Source: JAGOME01 sp039812375
Lineage (GTDB): Bacteria; Actinomycetota; Actinomycetes; Actinomycetales; Dermatophilaceae
Direction of reading: 5' to 3'
Length of the DNA: 64,000 nucleotides
NCBI GenBank assembly: GCA_039812375.1
Contig: JBDIAO010000003.1
Location: 1 to 64,000, forward strand
Shown in pieces: positions 1 through 8,780 of this stretch (its first letter is position 1; each line of letters opens with the position of its first letter). A model generated the notes under the pieces. That model ran no database searches and was not told where the DNA came from. It saw only the letters and a list, made by a program, of their open reading frames with translations. The position numbers and the translations under genes are program-made.

Positions 1-72
1 TGCTGGCCGGCGCGCCGCCCAAGAGCCAGTTCTACGGCACGTGCGCGACCCCGACACCCCGGAACCGTGGCG

Positions 73-99
73 GAGACCCTGGAACCTTTCCGGGGTCTC
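73..99. terminator. Strong hairpin downstream of the XdhC gene
   Basis: Positions 73-84 (GAGACCCTGGAA) pair with 88-99 (TTCCGGGGTCTC) as a 12-bp stem with one T/G position and a CCT loop. It lies about 85 nt downstream of the XdhC stop on the minus strand and could end that transcript, or one entering from the left edge. There is no clear T-run, which is common for actinobacterial hairpin terminators. Confidence 0.4.
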
Positions 100-106
100 G
101 CCACAG

Positions 107-125
107 TTTCGGGATGATCCCGAAA
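107..125. promoter_or_regulatory. Perfect 9-1-9 palindrome
   Basis: TTTCGGGAT, one G, then ATCCCGAAA form a perfect inverted repeat. Its size and symmetry fit a dimeric regulator operator, but it could be a second terminator stem beside the 73-99 hairpin. No start codon with a good ribosome site follows closely, so its role is open. Confidence 0.35.
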
Positions 126-126
126 T

Positions 127-175
127 CGTGGGGCGCGGGGGACGTGGGGCGCGAGGGACTGTGGGACGCGAGGGA
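127..175. repeat. Three ~16-bp tandem repeats 3' of the XdhC gene
   Basis: Units of CGTGGGGCGCGRGGGA occur at 127-142 and 143-158, with a degenerate 17-nt third copy at 159-175. They sit 8 nt beyond the XdhC stop codon. Together with the hairpin and palindrome they fill the 182 nt left of that gene, where I see no convincing gene. Confidence 0.6.
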
Positions 176-182
176 TTGGGGG

Positions 183-1352
183 CTATCCGGACTGATCGGC
201 GGAGGCAGGTCCTGGCAGCTGGACGTGCTCGTGGTGATGGATCGGCCCATGCGTGTCCTGGAGGCGCTGGACCCCGCCGCCCCACTGCAGCGCGATGATC
301 TCGGCCGCGATAGAGATCGCCGTCTCCTCCGGGGTACGCGCCCCCAGGTCGAGCCCGATCGGTGAGGACAGCCGGGCGAGTTCCTCGTCACTCACCCCGG
401 CCGCGCGCAGCCGGCGCTCCCGATCCTCGTGGGTGCGCCGTGAGCCCATCGCGCCGATATAGCCCAGGTGTGGGATCCGCAGCGCCACTTCGAGCAGCGG
501 GACGTCGAACTTCGGGTCGTGGGTGAGCACACACATGACAGTGCGCTGGTCGATCCGGCCGGCCTCGACCTCGGCAGCCAGATACTTGTGCGGCCAGGTG
601 ACGACAACCTCGTCGGCACCCGGGAACCGGCTCTTCGTGGCGAAGATCGGCCGAGCGTCGCAGACGGTGACGGCATACCCGAGGAAGGACCCGACTCGCG
701 CGACGGCAGCCGCGAAGTCGATCGCTCCGAAGACGAGCATCCGTGGTCTCGGGGCGTAGCTAGCGACGAAGACCCGCATACCTTCCCCGCGGCGCTCCCC
801 GTCCGGGCCGTAGGTGAGTGTCTCGGTGCGACCCAGCGCCAGCAGGCCACGGGCGTCGTCGATGACCGCGTCGTCGGCCCGGGCGGAGCCGAGGGTGCCA
901 CCGACGACCGGACCGTCCGGGCGGACGACGAGCCGGTGCCCCACGAGGGCGGCATCGGGGTGGTCGATGATCGTGGCTACCGCGACCGGACGCTCGGCCG
1001 CGATGTCCGCAGCAACGTGCCCGAGCTCGGGGAACGTCGTGCGGGACACCTCCTCCACGAACACGTCGAGAATCCCGCCACAGGTCAGTCCCACGGCGAA
1101 GGCATCGTCGTCGGACACTCCGTAGCGCTGCAACACCGGGGAACCCGAGGCGAGCACCGACTCGGCCAATTCGTAGACGGCACCCTCGACACACCCACCA
1201 GAGACCGAGCCGACCGCGACCCCCCCGGGGCCGACGAGCATCGACGCACCCGGTGGGCGTGGCGCCGACCGAAACGTCGCCACCACGGTGCCCACCCCCA
1301 CACGCTCGCCCGCCTCCCACCAGTCGAGCAGCTCGTCCATGACGTCACGCAT
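183..1352 (-). CDS. XdhC/CoxI family molybdenum-hydroxylase maturation protein
   Basis: XdhC-family proteins bind molybdenum cofactor and help insert the sulfurated cofactor into xanthine-dehydrogenase or CO-dehydrogenase type enzymes. The 389-residue protein has the N-terminal XdhC/CoxI domain (GSVSGGCVEGAVYE near residue 50) and a C-terminal Rossmann-type XdhC_C domain (LVFGAIDFAAAV, then HDPKFDVPLLEVAL and GYIGAMGSRRTHEDR). The ATG lies inside the end of the upstream VWA gene, an 8-nt overlap suggesting coupled translation. With the MoxR and VWA genes it forms the accessory part of a cox-like cluster; the large, medium and small enzyme subunits are not in the window. Length and domain order are normal. 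Confidence 0.9.
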   Translation of the reverse strand: MRDVMDELLDWWEAGERVGVGTVVATFRSAPRPPGASMLVGPGGVAVGSVSGGCVEGAVYELAESVLASGSPVLQRYGVSDDDAFAVGLTCGGILDVFVEEVSRTTFPELGHVAADIAAERPVAVATIIDHPDAALVGHRLVVRPDGPVVGGTLGSARADDAVIDDARGLLALGRTETLTYGPDGERRGEGMRVFVASYAPRPRMLVFGAIDFAAAVARVGSFLGYAVTVCDARPIFATKSRFPGADEVVVTWPHKYLAAEVEAGRIDQRTVMCVLTHDPKFDVPLLEVALRIPHLGYIGAMGSRRTHEDRERRLRAAGVSDEELARLSSPIGLDLGARTPEETAISIAAEIIALQWGGGVQRLQDTHGPIHHHEHVQLPGPASADQSG

Positions 1353-2526
1353 GCGCGACCACCTCCGTCAACTCCTCGAATGCCGCGAGCGAGTGGCCCG
1401 CGACGAAGTCATCGCAGTGCGGCAGCACCGCGATGATCCCCGCCTGAAGCGGGGCATATCCGGCCCGGCCCCGGTGTGGGTTGACCCAGATAACCCGGTG
1501 GGCCAGTGCGTGCAACTGACGCACCTGTTCCCCGAGGGCCTGGGGGTCACTGCGCTCCCATCCGTCACTGAACACGACAACGACGGCCCCCCTCGCCATT
1601 CCCCGCCGCCCCCACCTGCGCAGGAAGAATCGCAGCCCCTCAGCCAGTCGGGTGCCCCCTGACCAGTCCGGGATGGCCTCTCCGGTCGCACTCAGTGCCC
1701 GGTCAGGATCCCGAGCCCGCAACGGCCGGGTCACCTGGGTGAGCCGGGTGCCGAGAGTGAACGCCTCGACCGGCAGGCCCGAGGAGACATAGCGGTGCGC
1801 GAGCCGGAGCAGGGCGTCCGCATAGGCACTCATCGAGCCGGACACGTCGATCAGCAGGACGATCCTGCGGGACCTGGGGACCCGGGCCCGCCAGCGCACC
1901 GGGCCCGGCTCGCCGAGGCGGCGGAGCATGTCCCGCAGAGTCCGGCGCGGGTCGACCTCACCGCGGCGAGCAGGCAGCCGCCGGTGCGACGGTCGCCTCG
2001 GCGCGCGCGGCCGCAGCCGGCTGAAGAGCCGGGCCAGTTCGGCCTTCTCCCGGCCGGACAGCGAGGCGACGTCACGGTGGCGAAGCACCTCATAGGGGCT
2101 GGCCCGGGCGATCGCGGTGTCCTGCGCATCGCTGGCTCCGGCACCGGGAAGCTCAATGAGCCCGCGTTGGGATCTCACCGTCGGCAGCTCGGACCGGCCG
2201 CGCAGGACCGCGGTCTGTCCACCGAACCACGCGGCATACACGAGGTCGTGCCGCTCGATGTCGGCCGGGGAGCCGCACAAGGTTGCCCGGCCGGCGTGGT
2301 ATGCCGCGTGCGCGTCGTCGAGACCGACGCAGGCTACCGCCGTCAGGTATGCCCGCTCCCGGTCGGCGCTCACATCCACCCCGGCGGAGCGCAGCGCCCG
2401 GGCGAAGCCCAGGAGGATCTCCTCGGGTAGACGGCCACCGGCGTCGATCGAGCGTCCACTGACTGCGGATGGGCTTGCATCCGCAGTCAGTGGGCGTCCC
2501 GACGGGGCCGGCGCCGCCTCAGCCAC
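1345..2526 (-). CDS. VWA domain protein, CoxE-like
   Basis: CoxE-like proteins carry a C-terminal von Willebrand A domain and work with a MoxR/CoxD AAA+ ATPase as a chaperone pair when metalloenzymes mature. The MIDAS motif IDVSGSMSAY is near residue 226, followed by the conserved Thr (SGGTRLAEGL) and Asp (VFSDGWER) of the metal site. I start it at GTG 2526, which overlaps the MoxR stop (TGA at 2519-2521) and leaves 393 residues. The open frame runs further upstream but that part only mirrors moxR. Residues about 12-24 are encoded by a perfect 16-bp inverted repeat, which is odd for coding sequence. Confidence 0.85.
   Translation of the reverse strand: MAEAAPAPSGRPLTADASPSAVSGRSIDAGGRLPEEILLGFARALRSAGVDVSADRERAYLTAVACVGLDDAHAAYHAGRATLCGSPADIERHDLVYAAWFGGQTAVLRGRSELPTVRSQRGLIELPGAGASDAQDTAIARASPYEVLRHRDVASLSGREKAELARLFSRLRPRAPRRPSHRRLPARRGEVDPRRTLRDMLRRLGEPGPVRWRARVPRSRRIVLLIDVSGSMSAYADALLRLAHRYVSSGLPVEAFTLGTRLTQVTRPLRARDPDRALSATGEAIPDWSGGTRLAEGLRFFLRRWGRRGMARGAVVVVFSDGWERSDPQALGEQVRQLHALAHRVIWVNPHRGRAGYAPLQAGIIAVLPHCDDFVAGHSLAAFEELTEVVAHA
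2456..2493. repeat. Perfect 16-bp inverted repeat inside the VWA gene
   Basis: CCACTGACTGCGGATG at 2456-2471 and its exact reverse complement at 2478-2493 flank the loop GGCTTG. The repeat begins 33 nt after the GTG start of the VWA gene and just beyond the stop of moxR. In RNA it would be a very stable hairpin at the moxR-VWA junction. Confidence 0.85.
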
Positions 2527-3430
2527 CAAGGATCCGGTCCAGTGCCTGGCGGACCCGGTCTGCGTCCTCGCGGTACTTGATCGCCACCCCCAGGGTCGTC
2601 GCCGCGGTCTCGGTGTCGAGCCGGCGCGTGCCCAGCTCGTGCAGCGCGCGGGCCCAGTCGAGAGTCTCGGCCACCCCAGGCGGCTTGAGCAGCTCAGGGT
2701 CGGCGCGGATCGCGTGCACGGCCCTGACGACCTGCTCGGCAAGCGCGGCCGTGACCTCGGGCGCGCGCCGAGCGACGATGGCCAGCTCGCGGGCCAGGCC
2801 GGGATGCTCCAGCCACAGGTACAGGCAGCGGCGTTTGAGCGCATCGTGCAACTCGCGGGTGCGGTTGCTCGTCAGGACCACGGCCGGTGGGTTGCTGGCC
2901 CTGATTGTGCCCAGTTCGGGGATGGTGACCGCCCAGGTCGAGAGCACTTCGAGCAGGAACGCCTCGAACTCGTCATCGGCTCGGTCGATCTCGTCGATGA
3001 GCAGCACACACGGCGCCTCGCGCAAGGCCCGCAAGACTGGCCGGGCGAGCAGAAACCGATCGGTGAAGAGCCCGGCCTCGACCTCACTCACGTCCCGAGC
3101 CCGCCCGTCGACCGCCTCCAGGGCCCGCACGTGCAGGATCTGCCTCGGGAAGTCCCAGTCATAGAGTGCCTGGGTGGCGTCGATGCCTTCGTAGCACTGC
3201 AGCCGGATCAGCGGGACTGCCATCGCCTCGGCGAGCGCCTCCGCCAGGGACGTCTTGCCGGTCCCCGGCTCGCCCTCGATGAGCAGCGGTCGACCCAGTC
3301 GCAGCGCGAGCCAGGACACTGTCGCCAGGGCCTCGTCGACGAGGTACCCGGTGTGCTCCAGTGCCGCAGCGAGATCGTGACGGGTCGCGAAACGTTCGGC
3401 TGTGGGCGCCGGCGGGGATGTGCTGCTCAT
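2519..3430 (-). CDS. MoxR-type AAA+ ATPase (CoxD-like)
   Basis: MoxR ATPases remodel or activate partner proteins, usually together with a VWA-domain protein from the next gene, as here. Walker A is GEPGTGKTS (residues 53-61), Walker B is LLIDEIDRAD, and the sensor-1 region is VVLTSNRTRELHDALKRRC. The Arg-rich KRRCLYLWLEHP segment is typical of the CoxD subgroup linked to molybdenum hydroxylases. I use ATG 3430 (303 residues); a GTG two codons upstream at 3436 is an alternative. The stop overlaps the VWA start, so the order moxR-VWA-xdhC is probably one operon with coupled translation. Confidence 0.9.
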   Translation of the reverse strand: MSSTSPPAPTAERFATRHDLAAALEHTGYLVDEALATVSWLALRLGRPLLIEGEPGTGKTSLAEALAEAMAVPLIRLQCYEGIDATQALYDWDFPRQILHVRALEAVDGRARDVSEVEAGLFTDRFLLARPVLRALREAPCVLLIDEIDRADDEFEAFLLEVLSTWAVTIPELGTIRASNPPAVVLTSNRTRELHDALKRRCLYLWLEHPGLARELAIVARRAPEVTAALAEQVVRAVHAIRADPELLKPPGVAETLDWARALHELGTRRLDTETAATTLGVAIKYREDADRVRQALDRILGG

Positions 3431-3473
3431 GCCCACAGGATGGCCGATGAGGTATGCCGGGAGGCGGATCGCA

Positions 3474-5462
3474 TCACTGGGTCGCCGTGTCGGCGGGTTC
3501 AGTGCCGCGACGGCGCACCATGCGATACATCCACACCAGGATCACGACGAACAGGACGACCCCGATCCCGTTGGCCCAGGGGGTGAACCCCTCACCGACG
3601 ATCGCCAATGGCTCGGGCCGGCCCGAGACGACGACGATGGCGGCATACGCCACTCCCCACAAGCTGTCACCGACGATGAGACCGGTAGCCATAAGCACCC
3701 CGAGCCGCTTGGCCCGCTCCGGGTCCACCTGCCGGGAGGCCCACTGATCGTGGACGTGCCCGATGACTGCCCCGATGGCGATCATCACGGTCAGCGACAT
3801 CGGCAGATAGATCCCCATCCCCACCGCCAGCGGCGGAAGCCGGCGATGGTGCCCCACCCGGCCCATCGCCTCGTCGATCACGATGACCAGGGCTCCGATG
3901 ACCACCCCCAAACCGACCAGCCCCCAGTCGAGCTTCCCGCCGAAGACGCCCTGGGCCAGCGCCGAGATCAGGCCGGCCTGCGGCGCGGGCAGCGCATTCG
4001 GACCAGCACCGGGGGCACCGAGGAATCCGAAGGCCTTGTTGAGCAGGTCGAGCACGGGCGCAATGACCAGGGCACCGAACACGACCCCGATGACCAGCGA
4101 GATCTGCTGCTTCCACGGGGTTGCCCCGACGAGTTGGCCGGTCTTGAGGTCCTGGAGGTTGTCGTTGGAGATGGTGGCGATGGCGAAGATGATCGCGGTG
4201 GCGAACAGGGTGTAGGCCACGAGCTCAGTGATCCTCTGGGGGTCGCCTCCGCCACCGTGCAGGATCACCATGACCAGGGACAGCAGCAGGGTGACCAGGA
4301 TGCCGACCCCGGAGATCGGGCTGTTCGAGGACCCGATCAGGCCAGCCATGTAGCCGCAGACGGCGGCGACGACGGCGCCGATGACGACCGTGAACAGGAC
4401 GGTGACGACGATGGTGCCCACCTTGTCGTCCTGCAAGTGGGTCTGGTCCAGGAAGAACCACAGCAGGGCAGCGATCGGGACCAGGGAGAGCACGATCCAG
4501 CCGCCGACGAGGGTGATCGGCAGGTCTCTTTCCTGCAGGGCCACCTCATGCCCGGAGCGTCGCTCCCGGGAGGACACCATAGAGTCCTTGATCCCCCGCA
4601 CGATCGGACCGATGATCTTCACCAATGCCCAGATGGCGGCGACCGCCATCGTGCCCGCTCCGACGAAGCGCACGTCATGGGTGAAGGTGGTCGAGACAAG
4701 GTCCGCGACGTCGGTGCCGGCAGTAGCCTTGCCCCAGCTCATCACCGGTACGAGGATCCCCCAGCCGATGGCCAGGCCGACGAACATGGCGATCCCCACG
4801 GACAAGCCGACGAGGTGCCCGATGCCGACCAGGGACAACGACAGACTGACGGAGCCGCCGATGGCGCCCGACCCGATCCGGGTGGCTGTCGACAGGCCCT
4901 CGGCGGCCAGCTTGAGCTTGGTCAGGATCCCGAACCCAGCCGAGACGAGGGAGCCGATGATGATGGTCCGCAGGCTGCTCCGGTCGCTCTGCGCCCCGGC
5001 CTTCGAGCCGACCTTGAGCACCTCGGCCGCGGCGAGCCCCTCGGGGTAGGGCAGCTCGGAGGTGGTGACCAGGGCCCGCCGCAGCGGCACGGTGTACATC
5101 ACGCCGAGCGCACCGCCGATGACGCAGATGGCCAGGGTCGTCCAGTAGGGGAAGTTCTGCCACCAGCCCACGATGATCAGACCGGGCAGGACGAAGATGA
5201 TCGCCGCGAGGGTGCCGGCAGCCGAGGCGATCGTCTGGACGATGTTGTTCTCCTGCACACTGGCGTCGCGCACCCTGCGCAAGATGGCCATCGAGATGAC
5301 CGCAGCCGGGATAGATGTGGCGAAAGTCAGACCCACCTTGAGGCCGAGGTAGACGTTGGCGGCGGTGAACACCAAGGTGATGACCCCGCCGAGGACGACG
5401 CCCCGAAGCGTCAGCTCTCGAGGCGTGGCCGTCATAGATCGGGGGCTCGTCGAGGTCGACAT
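3474..5462 (-). CDS. OPT family oligopeptide/metal-chelate transporter
   Basis: This is a 662-residue polytopic membrane protein of the OPT superfamily, which moves oligopeptides, glutathione or metal-siderophore complexes by secondary transport. Visible family traits are the N-terminal ELTLRGVVLGGVITLVFTAA segment, the NVYLGLKVGLTFATSIPAAV motif, PYPEGLAAAEVLK near residue 150, and many long hydrophobic helices to the C-terminus. The Arg-rich tail after the last helix suggests a cytoplasmic end. It is separate from the cox-like genes (43-nt gap) and looks monocistronic. The substrate cannot be read from the sequence. Confidence 0.9.
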   Translation of the reverse strand: MSTSTSPRSMTATPRELTLRGVVLGGVITLVFTAANVYLGLKVGLTFATSIPAAVISMAILRRVRDASVQENNIVQTIASAAGTLAAIIFVLPGLIIVGWWQNFPYWTTLAICVIGGALGVMYTVPLRRALVTTSELPYPEGLAAAEVLKVGSKAGAQSDRSSLRTIIIGSLVSAGFGILTKLKLAAEGLSTATRIGSGAIGGSVSLSLSLVGIGHLVGLSVGIAMFVGLAIGWGILVPVMSWGKATAGTDVADLVSTTFTHDVRFVGAGTMAVAAIWALVKIIGPIVRGIKDSMVSSRERRSGHEVALQERDLPITLVGGWIVLSLVPIAALLWFFLDQTHLQDDKVGTIVVTVLFTVVIGAVVAAVCGYMAGLIGSSNSPISGVGILVTLLLSLVMVILHGGGGDPQRITELVAYTLFATAIIFAIATISNDNLQDLKTGQLVGATPWKQQISLVIGVVFGALVIAPVLDLLNKAFGFLGAPGAGPNALPAPQAGLISALAQGVFGGKLDWGLVGLGVVIGALVIVIDEAMGRVGHHRRLPPLAVGMGIYLPMSLTVMIAIGAVIGHVHDQWASRQVDPERAKRLGVLMATGLIVGDSLWGVAYAAIVVVSGRPEPLAIVGEGFTPWANGIGVVLFVVILVWMYRMVRRRGTEPADTATQ

Positions 5463-5552
5463 CTTCCCACGATGGCACGCAATGGCAGGTCGAATCCGGC
5501 TCAGCGTCGGTGGAGATCTCCAGCAGCCGGTGCGGCTCGGGCCTCCCGCGCC

Positions 5553-6581
5553 TCAGCCATGGCCGGGGACGAGCTCGCGCAGGCCGGGCACGACGTCGTG
5601 AGTGAACTGGGTGAGGAAACGCTCCTGATCCTGGCCCGGCCCGTGGACAACGAGGTGACTGAACCCCAGGTCGGTGTAGTCCTTGACGGCAGCAATGATC
5701 TGCGCCGGGTCAGCCCCGACGATCCACCGCTTCGTCACCGTCGCCAACGGCAGGTGGTCGGCAGCCTCCTCCATCTCCTGGGCACTGGTGATGGAGTGCT
5801 TCTGCTGCTGGCTGAGCGAGAGCGGCGCCCAGAACCGGCAGTTCTGCGCGGCCTGCTCGGGGTCCCGGTCATAGGAGATCTTCAGCTCGATCATCTTCTC
5901 GATAGGCTGCTCGGCCCGGCTGCCCTTGGCTCGGCCCTGGGCCACCGCGGGCAGCAGTTCGTCGGCATACAGCGAGGTCCCCTTGCCTGAGGTGCAGATG
6001 AAACCGTCCCCCACGCGCCCGGCATACCGGGCCATGACCGGACCTCCGGCGGCGACATAGACCGGCAGCGGCTGCTCCGGCCGGTCGTAGATCCGGGCCC
6101 GCACGGTGCGGTAGTACTCACCCTCGAAGGTGACCTCCTCCTTGGTCCATAGCGCTCTGATGAGCCGGACCGCCTCCCGCAACCGGGCGAAGCGTTCGGC
6201 GAACGGCGGCCACGTCCCTTCTGCCACCGACCCGACGGCGATCTCGTTGAGGGCTTCGCCGCTGCCGACCCCGAGAATGACCCGCCCCGGAGCCAGAGCG
6301 CCCATCGTGGCGAACATCTGAGCGAGGACGCTGGGGTTGTAGCGGAACGACGGGGTGAGCACCGAGGTACCCACGACCACCCGGTGCGTGCGGGCGAGGA
6401 CCCAGGGCAGCCAGGCCAGTGCACTCGGAGCGTGCCCACCAGTGAGCCGCCACGGCTGGAAGTGGTCCGAGACCATCACCGAGTCCAGACCAAGCCGTTC
6501 AGCGAGCACGGCGTACTCCGCGAGCTCGCGCGGTCCGAACTGCTCCACCGATGCCTTGTAGCCGACCCGAATCTGCTCCAC
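5553..6581 (-). CDS. fgd: F420-dependent glucose-6-phosphate dehydrogenase
   Basis: FGD oxidises glucose 6-phosphate to 6-phosphogluconolactone and reduces coenzyme F420, the main F420H2 source in actinobacteria. The protein matches the Fgd1 pattern closely: VGYKASVEQFGPREL at the start, VSDHFQPWR with the catalytic His/Trp region, GTSVLTPSFRYNPSVLAQ, GVGSGEALNEIA, GDGFICTSGKG and FWAPLSLSQQQKHSI. I choose GTG 6581, giving 342 residues versus 336 for the mycobacterial enzyme; an open frame continues 25 codons upstream but would overlap purB. It diverges from purB with 73 nt between the starts. The G-run before the GTG is too close to be an ideal ribosome site, so the start is less certain than the identity. 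Confidence 0.92.
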   Translation of the reverse strand: MEQIRVGYKASVEQFGPRELAEYAVLAERLGLDSVMVSDHFQPWRLTGGHAPSALAWLPWVLARTHRVVVGTSVLTPSFRYNPSVLAQMFATMGALAPGRVILGVGSGEALNEIAVGSVAEGTWPPFAERFARLREAVRLIRALWTKEEVTFEGEYYRTVRARIYDRPEQPLPVYVAAGGPVMARYAGRVGDGFICTSGKGTSLYADELLPAVAQGRAKGSRAEQPIEKMIELKISYDRDPEQAAQNCRFWAPLSLSQQQKHSITSAQEMEEAADHLPLATVTKRWIVGADPAQIIAAVKDYTDLGFSHLVVHGPGQDQERFLTQFTHDVVPGLRELVPGHG

Positions 6582-6654
6582 CCCCCCATCGTGGCAGCCC
6601 ACCTGGCCGTTGCGTCGGACAGCGAACGCCCTGACGTCTGGGAGGATTACCGCC

Positions 6655-8064
6655 ATGGTTTCCCTGGCTGACGTGCACCCCCCGATCGCGCTCGGGGCGC
6701 TCGACGGTCGCTATCGCGGCGTGGTCGCGCCACTGGTCGACCACCTGTGTGAGCCGGCGCTGAACCGGATGCGCATCCATGTCGAGATCGAGTGGCTGAT
6801 CCACCTCACCGACCACGACGTCGTCCCGGGAGTGCGTCACCTCACCCAGGACGAGAAGGCGGCCCTGCGTGCGGTCGTCACCAGCTTCGGTCAGGCCGAC
6901 ATCGACGAGCTCGCTGCGACCGAGCAGGTCACCCAGCACGACGTCAAGGCGGTGGAGTACTACGTCAAGGCGCGGGTCGCTGCGATCTGCCCACGGCAGC
7001 AGGATGCCGGCCTCGGTGAACTCGTCCACTTCTGCTGCACCAGCGAGGACGTCAACAACCTGTCCTATGCACTCCTGGTGCGCGGGGCGGTGCGGGAGGT
7101 CTGGCTCCCCGCAGCGATCGGGCTCACCGAGCAGCTGGCCTCGATGGCCACGGCGCTGCGAGGGGTCCCGCTGCTCGCGCACACCCACGGCCAGCCGGCG
7201 ACCCCGACGACGATGGGTAAAGAGCTCGCCGTGCTCGCCTGGCGGCTGCGCCGGCAACTGACCCGGATCGCGAGGGCGGAGTTCCTCGGCAAGCTCAACG
7301 GCGCGACCGGGACCTACGGCGCACACGTCGCCGCCGTCCCGGACGCACCCTGGCAGCAGATCAGTCAGTCCTTCGTGGAGTCCCTCGGCCTGACCTGGAA
7401 CCCACTGACCACCCAGATCGAGAGCCACGACTGGCAGGCCGAGCTCTATGCCGACCTGGCCCGGTTCAACCGGGTGCTGCACAACGCGTGCACCGACCTG
7501 TGGTCCTACATCTCGCTGGGCTACTTCGCCCAGGTTCGCGGTCAGGGCACGGTCGGCTCAAGCACCATGCCACACAAGGTGAACCCGATCCGCTTCGAAA
7601 ATGCCGAAGCCAACCTCGAGGTGAGCAATGCCCTGTTCGACGTGCTCGCCACGACCTTGGTTACCAGCAGGATGCAGCGCGACCTGACCGACTCCAGCAT
7701 GCAGCGCAACATCGGGGTCGCCTTCGGTCACGGCCTGCTCGCCATCGACAACGTATGCCGTGGCCTCGCCGGCCTCGACGCGGTGCCCGAGGCGATGGCG
7801 GCCGACCTCGACGCGAACTGGGAGGTCCTCGGCGAGCCGATCCAGTCGGCGATGCGTGCCCTCGGCGCCCAGGGGGTGCCCGGCATGGAGGAGCCCTACG
7901 AGCGCCTCAAGGAGTTCACCCGAGGTCGTCGGGTCGGGCACGGCGAGATCGTGGAGTTCATCCGGGGGTTGCATCTGCCCACCGACGTCGAACAGCGCCT
8001 GGCCGCCCTCACCCCGGCGACCTATCTCGGCCTGGCCCCCGAACTCGTCGACCACCTCCACTGA
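6655..8064 (+). CDS. purB: Adenylosuccinate lyase
   Basis: PurB catalyses two beta-eliminations in purine synthesis, releasing fumarate from SAICAR and from adenylosuccinate. The 469-residue protein carries the superfamily signature GSSTMPHKVNPIRFENAEAN, the catalytic-His segment AHTHGQPATPTTMGKEL, and the N-terminal GALDGRYRG. The long form with THGQPATPT places it with the E. coli-type PurB subgroup. ATG 6655 is chosen because GGGAGGA precedes it with good spacing; the frame is open 15 codons further upstream without such a site. Its 3' end runs straight into tandem 17-bp repeats that begin at the stop codon. Confidence 0.95.
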   Translation: MVSLADVHPPIALGALDGRYRGVVAPLVDHLCEPALNRMRIHVEIEWLIHLTDHDVVPGVRHLTQDEKAALRAVVTSFGQADIDELAATEQVTQHDVKAVEYYVKARVAAICPRQQDAGLGELVHFCCTSEDVNNLSYALLVRGAVREVWLPAAIGLTEQLASMATALRGVPLLAHTHGQPATPTTMGKELAVLAWRLRRQLTRIARAEFLGKLNGATGTYGAHVAAVPDAPWQQISQSFVESLGLTWNPLTTQIESHDWQAELYADLARFNRVLHNACTDLWSYISLGYFAQVRGQGTVGSSTMPHKVNPIRFENAEANLEVSNALFDVLATTLVTSRMQRDLTDSSMQRNIGVAFGHGLLAIDNVCRGLAGLDAVPEAMAADLDANWEVLGEPIQSAMRALGAQGVPGMEEPYERLKEFTRGRRVGHGEIVEFIRGLHLPTDVEQRLAALTPATYLGLAPELVDHLH

Positions 8065-8112
8065 GGCATCACCTGCGCTGAGGCATCACCTGCGCTGAGT
8101 CGACCACCTGCG
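8061..8112. repeat. 17-bp tandem repeats spanning the purB stop
   Basis: CTGAGGCATCACCTGCG occurs at 8061-8077 and 8078-8094, followed by a degenerate third copy CTGAGTCGACCACCTGCG at 8095-8112. The first copy contains the purB stop codon. The GTCGACCACCT element of the third copy also occurs at the end of the purB coding sequence, so the array looks like local duplication of the gene's own 3' end. Confidence 0.85.
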
Positions 8113-8128
8113 CTGGGGGTGCGGGTCC

Positions 8129-8761
8129 TCAGATGGTGATCTCACCCTCCGGAGTCCCGAAGGTCACGGCCATGATCCCGGGGGTGCCGTGCGGCATGAC
8201 GAAGTCCAGACCCAGCTCCGGAGAGACCTTCTCCCCTTCGACCAAACCGATCCAGTCCCGGACCCTCCCCTGGTCGCCGGCGATCGTCAGCGCCTCCAGG
8301 GTGACCTCGCTCGCGCCCTCCGACGGGTGCGGCCCGTCGAGCCACTTGACGAAGAACGGCAGCTGAGGGTCGGCCTGCAGTCCCTTGACCCCGAGCTGGA
8401 GCCATCGGAGCTCGACCCCGTCAGGCCGGCAGCGGCTGCCCTCAACGGCGTGCCGGCCCAGGCGCCGCTCCTGCGCACTGATGTCGTCGACCCTGATGAC
8501 CCAGCCCAGCCACCCACCGCCCTCCTGCGAGCGCGCCCGGACAACCTGGCCGAAGGGCGCCTTCTCCGCGGCCGGGTGCTCGAGCACCTCGACGACCTCC
8601 AGGTACCGACCCTGGGCGAGCGGGAAGATGACGTTGCGGGTGCCGAATCTCGGGTGGACCCCTCCCGCGACCGGCGTGACGCCGATCTGGCTCGCGAGGC
8701 GTTCGGCCGTGGCGCTCGCGCCATCCTGCTCGGCCGCATACACGACGTGGTCAACTCGCAT
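8129..8761 (-). CDS. VOC superfamily (glyoxalase-like) protein
   Basis: This 210-residue protein starts MRVDHVVYAAEQDG, the first beta strand and His of a vicinal-oxygen-chelate fold, and has a matching acidic/His pattern later (RYLEVVEVLEHP, and a C-terminal half ending MAVTFGTPEGEI). The central GWVIRVDDISAQERRL segment is typical of the glyoxalase-like domain annotated in actinobacterial proteins of this size. Reaction and substrate are unknown. ATG 8761 is used; six more codons are open upstream but lack support. It converges on purB and is co-directional with the methyltransferase gene 19 nt upstream. Confidence 0.75.
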   Translation of the reverse strand: MRVDHVVYAAEQDGASATAERLASQIGVTPVAGGVHPRFGTRNVIFPLAQGRYLEVVEVLEHPAAEKAPFGQVVRARSQEGGGWLGWVIRVDDISAQERRLGRHAVEGSRCRPDGVELRWLQLGVKGLQADPQLPFFVKWLDGPHPSEGASEVTLEALTIAGDQGRVRDWIGLVEGEKVSPELGLDFVMPHGTPGIMAVTFGTPEGEITI

Positions 8762-8780
8762 GCGGTAATCGTGACACACC

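Noticed and set aside
1..182. Possible 3' fragment of an upstream gene
   Set aside because: All three plus frames stay open for a while but none shows a recognisable motif, and the stretch is filled by a hairpin, a palindrome and tandem repeats.
3402..5990. An 862-codon open frame on the plus strand
   Set aside because: It is antisense to the OPT transporter and fgd and has the low-complexity Asp/Gly/His composition of a shadow.
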